Assembly (NCBI RefSeq): GCF_002295115.1
Contig: NZ_NSFV01000004.1
Coordinates: 310,001 to 374,000, forward strand
Source: Mesorhizobium sp. WSM4311
Lineage (GTDB): Bacteria; Pseudomonadota; Alphaproteobacteria; Rhizobiales; Rhizobiaceae
DNA length: 64,000 bases
Reading direction: 5' to 3'
Every line of letters begins with the position of its first letter. The stretch's first letter is position 1. The position numbers and the translations under genes were made by a program. The notes beneath the pieces were generated by a model. That model saw only the letters and a list, made by a program, of their open reading frames with translations. It was not told where the DNA came from and searched no databases. Of the stretch, positions 43,566 through 53,033 are shown piece after piece.

Positions 43566-45953
43566 CTATACCGTCGCCTTGCTGCGCACTTCGGACTTGT
43601 CGAGATAGTAGCTCGAATATTTGTCGAAGAATTTTTCCGACGCGCCGAACGATCCGTATTTGGCGAGCTTCTTCAGGTCGACCTTGTTCAGCACCGCGCC
43701 GACGATCTTGTTGGCGACATAGGGTTCGGATTCCAGCATCGACCTGACCATGGCGCGCGGCGTGCGGCCCCATTCGGTGACCAGCACGAAGCCGTCGACC
43801 AACGGCGCGAAAGCCTTGGCGTCGACCACCGGCCCGAGCGGCGGCAGATCGACGACGATGTATTCGAACGTCTCCTTGGCGTTCTCGATGAAGCGCCGCA
43901 TGCCAGCCGAGGACAACAGCTCGCTGGTGTGCGAGAAGTGGCCGCGCAGCACGGCCGGGATGATGGCGAGTTTCGTCTGCCGGTCGATCTTGCCGACCGA
44001 CTGCCAGGTCTGGCCATTCATCACCGCTTCCATCAGGCCCTGCTCGGCTTCCATGCCGAGGCTGCGGCTCAACCCCGGATTGCGCAAGTCACCGTCGATG
44101 AGCAGCGTCCTGGCGCCATTGGCGGCCAGCAGTCCGGCAAGATTGGCCGCGACCGTCGACTTGCCTTCGCCGGGAAGCACCGAGATGACGCCGACGACGC
44201 GGCTGCCCTGTCCTTCCATCACGACATCGAAGGCGATCTTGGCGCTGCGCAGCGTTTCGGAGAACATCGATGCCGGCGCGTCGATGCTCACCCGCATGCG
44301 CGCGCGCCTTTCGATGGCCGCCGGCGACCTCGCTGCCTTGGCATCCGGCTGAGCCTCGGCCGGCTTGTCGTCCTTGGCGGGCCTGCTGCCGATGGTCGGC
44401 AGATAGCCGAGGAATTTGAGGCCGACGCGGTCGCGGACCTCCTCGCCGGTCCGGAAGAACCGCTCGTTGAACTCGTTGAGGCCGCCGAAGCCGGCGCCCA
44501 TCAGCACGCCGAGCACGAGAGACAGTCCGAGCACGATGATGGTGCGCGGGCTCGAGGCGGAGAGCGGCGTCGAGGCATCCGAGATGATGCGGATCTTGCC
44601 GACCGGGAAAGATTGCTGCTGCGCGGCTTCCTCGTAGCGGCCGAGGAACGTCTGATAGAGCGTGGTGAGCGCCGTCGCCTTCTGGTCGAGGTCGCGCAAC
44701 TGCACCTGCGACTGGTTGTCGACGGAGCTCTTGCCCTGAGCGGCGGCAACATTGGCCCTGAGCGCGGTCTCGCGCGCCAGCGCCACCTCATACTCGTTGC
44801 GATAACTTTCGGTGAGCTGCTTCAGCTCGCCGAAAATCTGCGCCGATATGTCGGCCTTTTCCTTGGCAAGCGCCACGGCCTGCGGATGTTGAGGACCGAA
44901 ATTCGCCTCGACATCCTGCTGACGCTTGGAGACGGTGAGGTAGCGGGTCTTGAGCGCCGAAATGACCGAGCTGCTCGGCTGATCGCTCGAAATGGCGGCA
45001 TCCTTGAAAGCGTTGTCCGAGCCGCTGTCGACGATCGACTTGTACTGCTGGTAGCGGGCGCTGGCGCGCGCCGTGTCGGCCTGCGCCACGATGAGCTGGG
45101 CGTTGAGGTCGGCAAGCTGCTTGTCGCTCAACAGCTGGCCATCGCTGTTGGCGGACAGGCCGTGTTCGGCCCTGAATTTTTCGACCGCCAGCGATGCCTG
45201 CTGCGAGCTCTCGCGCAGTTCCGTCAGCCGGCCCTGCAGCCAGACCGCCGCGCGCTCGGTGGCGTCGAAGCTGGCATCGAGCTGATCGGCCAGATAGGCG
45301 TCGGCATAGGCCTTGGTAATCGCTTTCGCCAGGCCCGGATCGGTCGCCTGATAACCAAGCGCGATGACGTAGCTTCGTCCGACGCGATCCGCCTGGATCT
45401 CGCTCTGCAGCTTGAGGATCGCATAGTCGCGGCGCGACGTGGCGATCAGCGCATCACGGGTGGCGGGGTCGAGCTTGCTGATGTCACCGACGCCCGGGAT
45501 GGTCGGGCTGGGCCGGACATACTGGATCAGGCCGCGGATCAGGCCGACGCCCTGGGCAAGGGCGGACTGCGGCGGGTTCATGAACGCATCGTTCTGGTCG
45601 AGCTTGAGCTTGTCGACGACGACCGCGGCAAGGCGCGTCGAGGTCAGGATCTCGATCTGGCTCAGGATGGCGGAATCGGTCTGCATGGTCGTCGACGCCG
45701 CTGAAATGTCGTCGACGATCTTGTTCAGGCCCTCGTCGATCAGCACGCTCGAGACCGACACATATTTGGGCGGGGTTGTCTGCAGATAGAGCATGCCCAG
45801 GAAAAGACCGATGACGGCGCACACGGCAACCACCTTGGCCTGCCGCGCAGCCATGCCAAGCAGCCGCTCGATATCGATGAAGTCTTCGCCGTTTCCTGCG
45901 TCCGAATTCGGCAATGGCATCCTCTTGTCGAGAGGAAAGTTGGCATAATTCAT
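43566..45953 (-). CDS. exoP: Polysaccharide co-polymerase / tyrosine autokinase ExoP
   Basis: A 795-residue inner-membrane protein. N-terminal Wzz domain with a helix near residues 42-58, a long coiled-coil periplasmic part, a second helix (about 475-495), and a C-terminal BY-kinase: Walker A VLPGEGKSTVAANL, TLLIDGDLRNPGLS (Walker A'), and YIVVDLPPLGPVVDA. A Tyr cluster KYSSYYLDKS ends the protein. It controls chain length and export of succinoglycan-type polysaccharide. It is last in the exoL-A-M-O-N-P order. Confidence 0.94.
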   Translation of the reverse strand: MNYANFPLDKRMPLPNSDAGNGEDFIDIERLLGMAARQAKVVAVCAVIGLFLGMLYLQTTPPKYVSVSSVLIDEGLNKIVDDISAASTTMQTDSAILSQIEILTSTRLAAVVVDKLKLDQNDAFMNPPQSALAQGVGLIRGLIQYVRPSPTIPGVGDISKLDPATRDALIATSRRDYAILKLQSEIQADRVGRSYVIALGYQATDPGLAKAITKAYADAYLADQLDASFDATERAAVWLQGRLTELRESSQQASLAVEKFRAEHGLSANSDGQLLSDKQLADLNAQLIVAQADTARASARYQQYKSIVDSGSDNAFKDAAISSDQPSSSVISALKTRYLTVSKRQQDVEANFGPQHPQAVALAKEKADISAQIFGELKQLTESYRNEYEVALARETALRANVAAAQGKSSVDNQSQVQLRDLDQKATALTTLYQTFLGRYEEAAQQQSFPVGKIRIISDASTPLSASSPRTIIVLGLSLVLGVLMGAGFGGLNEFNERFFRTGEEVRDRVGLKFLGYLPTIGSRPAKDDKPAEAQPDAKAARSPAAIERRARMRVSIDAPASMFSETLRSAKIAFDVVMEGQGSRVVGVISVLPGEGKSTVAANLAGLLAANGARTLLIDGDLRNPGLSRSLGMEAEQGLMEAVMNGQTWQSVGKIDRQTKLAIIPAVLRGHFSHTSELLSSAGMRRFIENAKETFEYIVVDLPPLGPVVDAKAFAPLVDGFVLVTEWGRTPRAMVRSMLESEPYVANKIVGAVLNKVDLKKLAKYGSFGASEKFFDKYSSYYLDKSEVRSKATV

Positions 45954-46020
45954 CGTCGGTCCAATCCCAGAGCCCGCTGCGTTCCCGATAATCGGGTTGA
46001 GGCTCTATCTCTTTGTTTGG

Positions 46021-46055
46021 GCATGATCTTTTCCGAAACCTTCGGGAATCATGAC
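46021..46055. repeat. Rhizobial palindromic repeat, unit 1
   Basis: GCATGATCTTTTCCGAAA ... TTCGGGAATCATGAC folds back on itself with internal loops. It is one unit of the common rhizobial GCATGATC...GATCATGC repeat, lying upstream of exoP. Confidence 0.65.
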
Positions 46056-46067
46056 CTGTCTAAGTTT

Positions 46068-46115
46068 AAGCATGACCTTTGCGGAAACCGGGAGCCACTT
46101 TCCGGGATCATGCTT
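46068..46115. repeat. Rhizobial palindromic repeat, unit 2
   Basis: AAGCATGACCTTTGCGGAAA ... TTTCCGGGATCATGCTT is a second, adjacent unit of the same repeat type (inner GGAAACCGGGAGCCACTTTCC). Gap 45954-46238 contains both units and presumably the exoP promoter. Confidence 0.7.
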
Positions 46116-46238
46116 GGGCTTGCAGGCGCCCCAACGGTCGGGAGCATTGCCAAGAAGCAACGCAAGCTTCATGCCAGACGACGGGGCCTGTCGGCCCCTC
46201 GCCGCCAGCCATCCGGCAATACTCCCGAAAGATGGGCA

Positions 46239-47135
46239 TTATGCGGCTTCTTCCTGGCGTTCATGCGACCGGACGAACTCCTGAAGCATCTCGAAAACCG
46301 GGCCCTTCATGTCGTTGCGCGCCAGCGCAAAAGCGATGTTGGCCTGGATGAAGCCTTCCTTGGACCCGCAGTCGAACATGCGTCCCAGGAAAGGCTGGGC
46401 AAAGAACGGCTGGTCCTTCGACAGGCGGACCATGGCGTCCGTCAGCTGGATCTCGTTGCCGGCGCCACGCTGCTGATTGCCCAGCAGCGCGAAGATCTCG
46501 GGCTGCAGGATATAGCGGCCGTTGATGTAGAAATTTGACGGCGCGTCGGCCGGGGCCGGCTTTTCGACCATCGCTGTGACTTCGAAGCCGCCGCCGATTT
46601 CGGCACCGCGGCCGACAATGCCGTATTTGTTGGTCTCGCTCGGATCGCAGCGTTCGACGGCGATGACATTGCCGCCGGTGCGCTCATAGAGGTCGACGGT
46701 TTCGGCAAGACAACCGCGCCCGCCGAAGGAGACCATGTCCGGCAAAAGCAGGGCGAAGGGCTCGCTGCCGATGACCTCGCGGGCGCACCAGACGGCGTGA
46801 CCGAGACCTTGCGGCGACTGCTGGCGGATGAAGGAGGTGGCGCCGGCCACAGGCAGCATGCTTTCGAGCGCCTCCAGCTGGGTCTTCTTGCCGGTCTGCT
46901 CCAGGGTTCCGATCAATTCCGGATGCAGGTCGAAATAGTCCTCAATGACCGCCTTGTTGCGGCCGGTCACGAACACGATGTGCTCGATGCCGGCTTCGAA
47001 GGCCTCGTCCACCGCATATTGCACGACAGGCCTGTCGACCACCGGAAGCATTTCCTTCGGCATCGACTTGGTCGCCGGCAGGAACCGTGTTCCAAGCCCC
47101 GCCACCGGTATCACGGCCTTCCTGATTTTCTTCAT
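46239..47135 (-). CDS. exoN: UTP-glucose-1-phosphate uridylyltransferase ExoN
   Basis: A 298-residue GalU-type enzyme making UDP-glucose. The nucleotide-binding start is [48 protein letters not shown] and the Mg-binding LLPDMV follow. Named exoN from its place in the exo order; a housekeeping galU may exist elsewhere. Supplies precursor for polysaccharide and for Ugd. Confidence 0.92.
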   Translation of the reverse strand: MKKIRKAVIPVAGLGTRFLPATKSMPKEMLPVVDRPVVQYAVDEAFEAGIEHIVFVTGRNKAVIEDYFDLHPELIGTLEQTGKKTQLEALESMLPVAGATSFIRQQSPQGLGHAVWCAREVIGSEPFALLLPDMVSFGGRGCLAETVDLYERTGGNVIAVERCDPSETNKYGIVGRGAEIGGGFEVTAMVEKPAPADAPSNFYINGRYILQPEIFALLGNQQRGAGNEIQLTDAMVRLSKDQPFFAQPFLGRMFDCGSKEGFIQANIAFALARNDMKGPVFEMLQEFVRSHERQEEAA

Positions 47136-47209
47136 CGCAAATTCCTTCTGAGGAGATCGACTTCAGTCCATTCACAGGCCACGAAAAATCCCTCCATGTG
47201 CCTGCACCT

Positions 47210-48178
47210 TCACCTCCCCGCCCCCGCGGCAAATTGTGCCGCTACTCGTCGCAACCGCACGGCGATCGGCATGCCCATATGCCTGACCGCCGCCGGGTCG
47301 CTGAGCGCCGTCCGGATCGCTTTGAGCGGGGACCGCGCCTTGATGTGCTGGACCATCGCCAGGAAGGAGGCTGCCTTGCGCAGGCTGCGGCCGCGCCGGG
47401 CAAAGGCCGCCTGGGCCGCCTCGTCCATCCGATGGATTTGTGCGAATACGGCATCCGCCTTGCGCATCGCTTCTACATGGTGAAGCTCGAGCACACGCGA
47501 GATGGAGCCACTGCGAATATGGTAGGCGTAGCCGATCTCCGGCTCGACCACGCATCTGCCGCCCTTGGCGAGCGCCTCGGCAAACAGGATGTAGTCTTCG
47601 CCGATCCTCAGTTTCTCGTCATAGCGAAGCCGGTTTTCGTCCAGGAACCGGCGCTGGAAGATCGGCTTGAGGTAGCCGAGGTTGAACTTCGATTCGAAGA
47701 CGACGTTGCCGGCGATGTAGGTGGCCAGCGAAATCTCGCGCAGGCCTTCCAGATAACGCCTTGGGAACATCGCATCCTCGACGACGCCGTCCTCGCGGAT
47801 GACCTGGAGATTGTCGACGGCGATCTGGGCATCCGCTTTTTCGGCACGGCCGATCATGGCGGCGATACGGCCAGGGAAGACGGCATCGTCGGAATCGAGC
47901 ACCGCGACCCACCTGCCGCGGGCGACGTCGAGTCCGGCATTTCGGGCGCCGCCGGGACCGCGATTCCTGGCAAGCGCGACGACGCGCACAATGTCTTGCG
48001 GATAGGCCCGCGCCACATCGAGCGTGGCATCGCGCGACTGGTCGTCGACGACGATGATCTCGACGCTGACACCCTTCTGCGCCATGGCGCTGGCAATCGC
48101 GCGGTCGAGCGTCGCCTCTGCATTGTAGGCGGCGATGACAAAGGAAACATCCGGAGCGAAGGAAACGTCAGGCTGCAC
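47210..48178 (-). CDS. exoO: GT2 glycosyltransferase ExoO-like
   Basis: A 322-residue GT2 enzyme. VSFVIAAYNAEATLDRAIASA, VDDQSRDAT, and VAVLDSDDAVFPGR (DxD) define the catalytic domain; RLRYDEKLRIGEDYILFAEAL follows. The start is GTG 48178, preceded by the strong site GGAAGGAGGCAAGC, which makes an 11-bp overlap with exoM; longer in-frame readings only enter exoM. In Sinorhizobium ExoO adds a glucose to the succinoglycan repeat unit. A paralogue is at 60269. Confidence 0.88.
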   Translation of the reverse strand: MQPDVSFAPDVSFVIAAYNAEATLDRAIASAMAQKGVSVEIIVVDDQSRDATLDVARAYPQDIVRVVALARNRGPGGARNAGLDVARGRWVAVLDSDDAVFPGRIAAMIGRAEKADAQIAVDNLQVIREDGVVEDAMFPRRYLEGLREISLATYIAGNVVFESKFNLGYLKPIFQRRFLDENRLRYDEKLRIGEDYILFAEALAKGGRCVVEPEIGYAYHIRSGSISRVLELHHVEAMRKADAVFAQIHRMDEAAQAAFARRGRSLRKAASFLAMVQHIKARSPLKAIRTALSDPAAVRHMGMPIAVRLRRVAAQFAAGAGR

Positions 48179-49121
48179 GCTTGCCTCCTTCCGGGGATGA
48201 CGATTGGCCGTAGAGCCGGAGTTCGCGGACGCCGACAAGGCCGCTGACGACGCCGACATGCATGATGCCGCGCAGGACGCTGCGGTTCCTGCGCACCGGG
48301 CTGGCGACCACGGGAAGGGCCGCGGCGAAACAAAAGGCTGCCTTTGCGGCGGCAAGGCCGACATGCTTGATCAGCCCGATGCCGCGCGCATTGCTGCCCA
48401 AGAGGTGACCATGCGTCTGGCCGACGCGAAAACGGCGGCGGCCGAGCCAATCGAACGCGGCCCTTGAGCGCGGCACCACCTCGTCCACCCAGGCCTCTCG
48501 AGCGAAGGCGATGCGGCCGCCGGCCTTGACCATCTGATCGAAGAGTTCGGTGTCCTCGCCGCCGGTCTGGCCGCGCGCCAGGCTGAAGCGACGGCCGCGC
48601 AGGCTGTCCGACCGCATGCGCAGCAGGACGTTGCAGGTGTAGCCGGTGCGGATCTCGCCGCGCACCCAGACCGGCAAGGTCGAATGGAAATCGCCCCGGC
48701 GCATCCATTCGGGTGCATCCGGACGGTAGAGCGCCCGCACCGGACCGAGCACGGCTGTTGCACCACTGTCCTCGGCCGTCGCCACCAACTCGGCCAGCCA
48801 ACGGGCGGAGGCAGTCTCATCGTCGTCGATGAAGGCGAGGAAATCCGCCTCGCTGGCATCGAGGCAAGCATTGCGGGCGACCGAGATGTTGCGCGCCGGG
48901 GCATGCCGGTAGCGGACCGCCAGCGCCAATTCCTGCGACAGCGCCGTCACCAATGCCTGCGCGCTCGGCGTGTCGTCATTGTCCGCGACAATGACGCCGA
49001 CATCGAAGCCCTCGGGCATCTCCATGGCGGCAAGCGAACGCAGCGTGTCGGCCAGCTCCGGCCGGCGGAACGTGCACACGCCGATGTCGATGCTGCGGTT
49101 CTTGGCCTGAGCCACCATCAC
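48168..49121 (-). CDS. exoM: GT2 glycosyltransferase ExoM-like
   Basis: A 317-residue GT2 enzyme: IDIGVCTFRRPELADTLRSLA, VIVADNDDTPSA, and DFLAFIDDDETASARWL carry the nucleotide and metal motifs. GGEDTELFDQMVKAGG and a C-terminal hydrophobic region follow. The start overlaps the end of exoA by 4 bp. In Sinorhizobium ExoM adds a glucose to the growing lipid-linked unit. Confidence 0.88.
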   Translation of the reverse strand: MMVAQAKNRSIDIGVCTFRRPELADTLRSLAAMEMPEGFDVGVIVADNDDTPSAQALVTALSQELALAVRYRHAPARNISVARNACLDASEADFLAFIDDDETASARWLAELVATAEDSGATAVLGPVRALYRPDAPEWMRRGDFHSTLPVWVRGEIRTGYTCNVLLRMRSDSLRGRRFSLARGQTGGEDTELFDQMVKAGGRIAFAREAWVDEVVPRSRAAFDWLGRRRFRVGQTHGHLLGSNARGIGLIKHVGLAAAKAAFCFAAALPVVASPVRRNRSVLRGIMHVGVVSGLVGVRELRLYGQSSSPEGGKRAA

Positions 49122-50107
49122 GCCACCCCGCGTCGCGCGCCGAGGCCGAGAAGTTGCAGCCAGAAGCCGACGGACCAGCCGAAATGCATGACCATGGCCG
49201 AAACGCCGGCCAGTGCGATGTCGGCATTGCGCTGGCGAATGGCCGTCACCAGGCCATAGCCGAGGCAGACCGAAGCCCAGATCAGCAGCGGCACAGCCGC
49301 GATCCAGTGCACGAAGGAGAAGGCCGCCAGAAGAACCACCGGGAAGACCGCCAGTGGCACCATCTGCCGGACCTTCGGGATGACGCGGTGCTTCAACACA
49401 TTCTTGGCGCGGCCGCGGCCATAGCCGAGATACTGGAAATAGAGGCCTTTGAGCGAGGCGCGCGGATAGTAGACCATCTGCGTCTTGCCGCTCATCCAGA
49501 TCCTGTAGCCGGCCTGCCGCAGCCGGTAGTCGAGCTCGGCATCCTCATTGTGGCTGAAGCTCTCGTCATAGCCGCCGACAGCGCCGAAGGCCGATATCCG
49601 CATCAGCGCGTGATGGCCGTGGTCGACCCATTCTCCGGCCGAGAGGTGACGATGCTTGGAACCACCGGTGCCGAGTTTCGAATTCTGCGCCGCCGCAACC
49701 GACTTCTGCACGGCGCCGCTGCCGCTGGTCAGCATCGAAACCACGACCGAATCGGCTGATGTGGCCAGCGCTTCCTCAAGCAGCCGGTCGCAGTAATCGT
49801 CGGGATAGCCGCCATGCGCGTCGATGCGGATGAGATATTCCGCACCTTCGCCAAAAGTGCCGACGGCGAGATTGATCGCCGCGCTCTGGATGCGCCGCCT
49901 GTTGTGAAGCAGGACAACGCGCGGGTCCTTCGCGACGATCTGCTCGACAATGGCCAGCGTGCCGTCGGTGCTGCCGCCATCGGCAACGACGATCCGGGCG
50001 CCAAGCCTTGCCGCCGCCGGGCAAAGCTGGCCGAGCAGCGCGCTGATATGGGCTGCCTCGTTCAGGCAAGGGATCACGATCAGGCTGGAGGGAAGCGCTT
50101 GCGTCAT
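49118..50107 (-). CDS. exoA: GT2 glycosyltransferase ExoA-like
   Basis: A 329-residue GT2 enzyme. SLIVIPCLNEAAHISALLGQL, VVADGGSTDGTLAIV, IRIDAHGGYPDDY and FSHNEDAELDYRLRQAGYRIW are strong ExoA signatures. Three membrane helices near the C-terminus fit inner-membrane attachment. In Sinorhizobium ExoA adds the first glucose after galactose. It lies 15 bp downstream of exoL. Confidence 0.9.
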   Translation of the reverse strand: MTQALPSSLIVIPCLNEAAHISALLGQLCPAAARLGARIVVADGGSTDGTLAIVEQIVAKDPRVVLLHNRRRIQSAAINLAVGTFGEGAEYLIRIDAHGGYPDDYCDRLLEEALATSADSVVVSMLTSGSGAVQKSVAAAQNSKLGTGGSKHRHLSAGEWVDHGHHALMRISAFGAVGGYDESFSHNEDAELDYRLRQAGYRIWMSGKTQMVYYPRASLKGLYFQYLGYGRGRAKNVLKHRVIPKVRQMVPLAVFPVVLLAAFSFVHWIAAVPLLIWASVCLGYGLVTAIRQRNADIALAGVSAMVMHFGWSVGFWLQLLGLGARRGVA

Positions 50108-50122
50108 CGGGAGAAGTCCATC

Positions 50123-51295
50123 CTATGCCAGGGCTTCGGTCGCGAGGGACTCGCGCACGGTGGTCAGGCGGCGCAGTTTTTCGACCAGCGCGCTGCAGTC
50201 GCTGCGATCGTAGCTCCACGTCCTCGGATTGCGGGCAAGGACGCGCGCCTTCAGTCTGCCGAAGCGCTGCTCCTCCATCGTGCCGAGTGCGGTTTCGAGC
50301 GCCTCGGGCGTCGCCTTGGACAACAGGATGCCGATGTCCTGCTGGCTGAGGAACCGTCCGGTTTCCGTATGGCCCATCGAGATCGGCACCGCCCCGAAGC
50401 GGCAGCCTTCATAGAGGCGGTTGGGCAGCAGCCATTCCGAATTCTGCCCCTCCTCGAAGAAATCGATCGCCCAGGAGAAATGCACGTCCTGGTAGATCGC
50501 CGCCATGTCCTCTGGATTGCGGTAGGGTCCACGAAACGACAGATAAGGTTCGGCATCGACGAAGGCGTGGAAATCGGGGAATTCGGAAAGCGCCGGACGG
50601 CCGCGCAGCACGATTTCGAAACGTCCATCCATGCGGCGGGTGAAATCAGCCAGAAGCTTGAGCGAGCGGCGGCAGCGCAGCGCTCCGAACCAGCCGATCC
50701 GCCATGGCGGGGTGGCGGGCGCTTCGACCGTTTCACGCTCGCCGGGCAGGATCGCCGCTGCCTCGAAATATTTGTTCTCGATCAGCTCGACGGGTGCGGC
50801 GACCTGGCGGAAGGGCTTGAAATAATTGGCGATGAAGGCGGGCGAACTGGTCACCAGCAGCTTCACGTCGCGCGCCAGATGGCGCTCGGTGGCGCGCAGC
50901 GCCTTGCCGAAGATGTCGTCGCGAAGCACCAAGCGGTGGATGTCGAGGCATTCATAGACTATCGGCACCGAGGCGCCGAAGGCCGACCTGGCGCGGCGCG
51001 CCAGCGCCAGCATTTCCAGATTGCGCGCGATGATGAGATCGGGCCGCGGCGCGCCCTTCAGCTTCGAGCCTATCGAAACCGCCGCTTTCGCCACCGCCGC
51101 CAGGCGCTGGGCGAATCGGCCGTCGCGCGTCGCGCCGAGGTCGACCGGCTGCAATCCTTCGATGTCGGCGATCGGGGTCGCGGTGCGGCGAAAGCCCGCC
51201 AGAGTGACCCGGGCACCGCCTGTCCTGAGCATTGTGATCCGTCGGCGAACCGCCGGATCGGAAACATCGTGCACCAGGTACAAGACATGCAGCAT
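50123..51295 (-). CDS. exoL: Glycosyltransferase ExoL-like
   Basis: A 390-residue GT-B-type protein starting MLHVLYLVHDVSDPAVRRRI at ATG 51295. VYECLDIHRLVLRDD, IGWFGALRCRRSLKLLADF and LPNRLYEGCRFGAVPI are characteristic of ExoL-like enzymes. In Sinorhizobium ExoL adds the second glucose. It is first in the minus-strand exo operon and diverges from the flippase gene. Confidence 0.88.
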   Translation of the reverse strand: MLHVLYLVHDVSDPAVRRRITMLRTGGARVTLAGFRRTATPIADIEGLQPVDLGATRDGRFAQRLAAVAKAAVSIGSKLKGAPRPDLIIARNLEMLALARRARSAFGASVPIVYECLDIHRLVLRDDIFGKALRATERHLARDVKLLVTSSPAFIANYFKPFRQVAAPVELIENKYFEAAAILPGERETVEAPATPPWRIGWFGALRCRRSLKLLADFTRRMDGRFEIVLRGRPALSEFPDFHAFVDAEPYLSFRGPYRNPEDMAAIYQDVHFSWAIDFFEEGQNSEWLLPNRLYEGCRFGAVPISMGHTETGRFLSQQDIGILLSKATPEALETALGTMEEQRFGRLKARVLARNPRTWSYDRSDCSALVEKLRRLTTVRESLATEALA

Positions 51296-51344
51296 GAAAA
51301 CTCGACCGCTGTTTGACCCCACCCACAAGGATGCTAGTACAGCT

Positions 51345-51414
51345 CTTGCTGCATCGCAACATTTTTGGCGCGGCAATGGACATTTTCTGTTGCACTGCAA
51401 AATTATTGCCGTAG
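51345..51414. promoter_or_regulatory. Divergent exoL/exoT control region with TTGC-GCA dyads
   Basis: The 188-bp gap holds CTTGCTGCATCGCAACAT (51345-51362) and TGTTGCACTGCAAAATTATTG (51389-51409), both TTGC-n-GCA-type dyads. The first matches a site at 42023-42040. They may be operators for the divergent exoL and flippase genes. No regulator is identified. Confidence 0.4.
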
Positions 51415-51483
51415 TTTGGGGATGGCGGCGGTCGTGGATTTTCAGGGTTCGGAAATCCGCGCAAAAAATCAGGAATCCTGAAT

Positions 51484-52980
51484 TTGGAAGCCAACCCATT
51501 CGATCCGCCGGAAGGCTCGCTGCGTAAATCGGTCGGGCGCGGCGCGGTGGTGACCGCCATGTCGCAATCGGTGCGGGTCGCGACGCAGATCATATCCGTC
51601 ATCGTGCTGTCGCGGCTCTTGTCGCCGCAGGATTTCGGCGTCGTGGCGATGTGCGCGCCGGTGCTGGCCTTCATCGCGCTGTTCCAGGATTTCGGCCTGA
51701 CCCAGGCGACGATCCAGAAATCGGGCATCCGCCATGAGGAGGTGAACTACCTCTTCTGGATCAATGTCGCGGTCAGTGCCATCCTGGCCTGCGTGCTCGC
51801 GGGTGCGGCACCGCTGGTCGCCGCCTTCTACGGTGAGCCGCGCGTGGCCGGGCTGGTCGCCGCGTTCGGGCTGCAGATCATGGCCTATGGGCTCGGCGCC
51901 CAGCATCTGGCGCTTTTGACACGACGCATGCAGTTCGGGCGCCTGGCGGTCATCGACGTCGCCAGCGCGGTTGCCGGGCTGGTGGTGTCGATCGCCTGGA
52001 CCTTCATCGACCGCTCCTACTGGGCGCTGTTTGCCGGCACGCTGACCGGCGCGGTGCTGCCGACGCTGTGCTACTGGGCAAGCTCGCGCTGGCGGCCCGG
52101 CCTGCCGCGCAAGGTCGCCGGCATCGGCGAGTTGATCAATTTCGGCGCCGGCATCACCGGCTTCAACTTCGCCAATTTCTTCGCCCGCAACCTCGACAAT
52201 GTGCTGATCGGCAAATACTGGGGCGAGCAGCAACTCGGCCTCTACGACCGCGCCTACAAGCTGCTTCTGTTCCCGCTCAGCCAGATCACCAATCCGCTGT
52301 CGAAGGTCATGGTGCCGGCGCTGTCCAGGCTGAAAGACGAGCCGGACCGCTACCGCAGCGCCTATCTGCGCGTCATGCCGCTGATCCTTTTGGTGGCGCT
52401 GCCCGGCGTCGCCTTCGCCACCGCAATGTCGGATGTGCTGATCCCCTTCGTGCTCGGCGAACAGTGGCGCGCAAGCGCCTCGATCTTCCTGGCGCTCGGC
52501 TTTGCCGGGCTGCTGCAGCCGCTCAACAACCCGGCAGGCTGGCTTTTCGTAAGCCAGGGCCGCTCCGGCGACTTCATGCGCTGGGGCATCATCACCGCCG
52601 TGACCTCGGTGCTCGCCTTCGCGCTCGGCCTGCCCTATGGCGCGCTCGGCGTGGCGATAGCCTATGCGGTCAGCGAATATCTGCGCACGCCGTTCCTGTG
52701 GCTCTATGTCGGCAAGAGCGGACCGCTGCGGGCCAGCCATGTGCTGCGCGCGGCAACGCCATTCGTGCTCGGCGCGCATCTGGCACTGGCGGCGGTCTGG
52801 CTGATCAAGCCGATGCTGCCGCAGCAGCATGTCGTCGCCCTGGCCAGCGGCGCCATGCTTGCCTACCTCATCACCATTGTCGTCGCGCTGGCCTTCGCAT
52901 CCGGCCGCGAGGCCTTGCGCGAGGCCCTGAAGATGCTGCCGGCAAGACAGCCGGCGGCAACGCCGCGCGAGGCGCAATAA
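51484..52980 (+). CDS. exoT: Polysaccharide flippase (Wzx, ExoT-like)
   Basis: A 498-residue MOP-superfamily flippase with about 12-14 membrane helices. GRGAVVTAMSQSVRVATQIISVIVLSRLLSPQDFGVVAM is a typical Wzx start, and NLDNVLIGKYWGEQQLGLYDRAYKLL is conserved in ExoT-like proteins. It should move lipid-linked repeat units to the periplasm for polymerisation with ExoP. TTG 51484 is the only plausible start; AGGA lies upstream. Confidence 0.87.
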   Translation: MEANPFDPPEGSLRKSVGRGAVVTAMSQSVRVATQIISVIVLSRLLSPQDFGVVAMCAPVLAFIALFQDFGLTQATIQKSGIRHEEVNYLFWINVAVSAILACVLAGAAPLVAAFYGEPRVAGLVAAFGLQIMAYGLGAQHLALLTRRMQFGRLAVIDVASAVAGLVVSIAWTFIDRSYWALFAGTLTGAVLPTLCYWASSRWRPGLPRKVAGIGELINFGAGITGFNFANFFARNLDNVLIGKYWGEQQLGLYDRAYKLLLFPLSQITNPLSKVMVPALSRLKDEPDRYRSAYLRVMPLILLVALPGVAFATAMSDVLIPFVLGEQWRASASIFLALGFAGLLQPLNNPAGWLFVSQGRSGDFMRWGIITAVTSVLAFALGLPYGALGVAIAYAVSEYLRTPFLWLYVGKSGPLRASHVLRAATPFVLGAHLALAAVWLIKPMLPQQHVVALASGAMLAYLITIVVALAFASGREALREALKMLPARQPAATPREAQ

Positions 52981-53033
52981 TTTCGGCGCCTTTGCCGGCT
53001 ACCCAATATCCACACGAACATCAGGTCTGATGC

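Noticed and set aside
43521..45704. A 727-codon plus-strand open frame opposite exoP
   Set aside because: Antisense to the well-supported ExoP kinase; its translation is Arg/Ala/Gly-rich with no motif.
49814..52977. Long open frames of about 500 codons opposite exoA/exoL and the flippase
   Set aside because: Antisense shadows of well-supported polysaccharide genes in GC-rich DNA.
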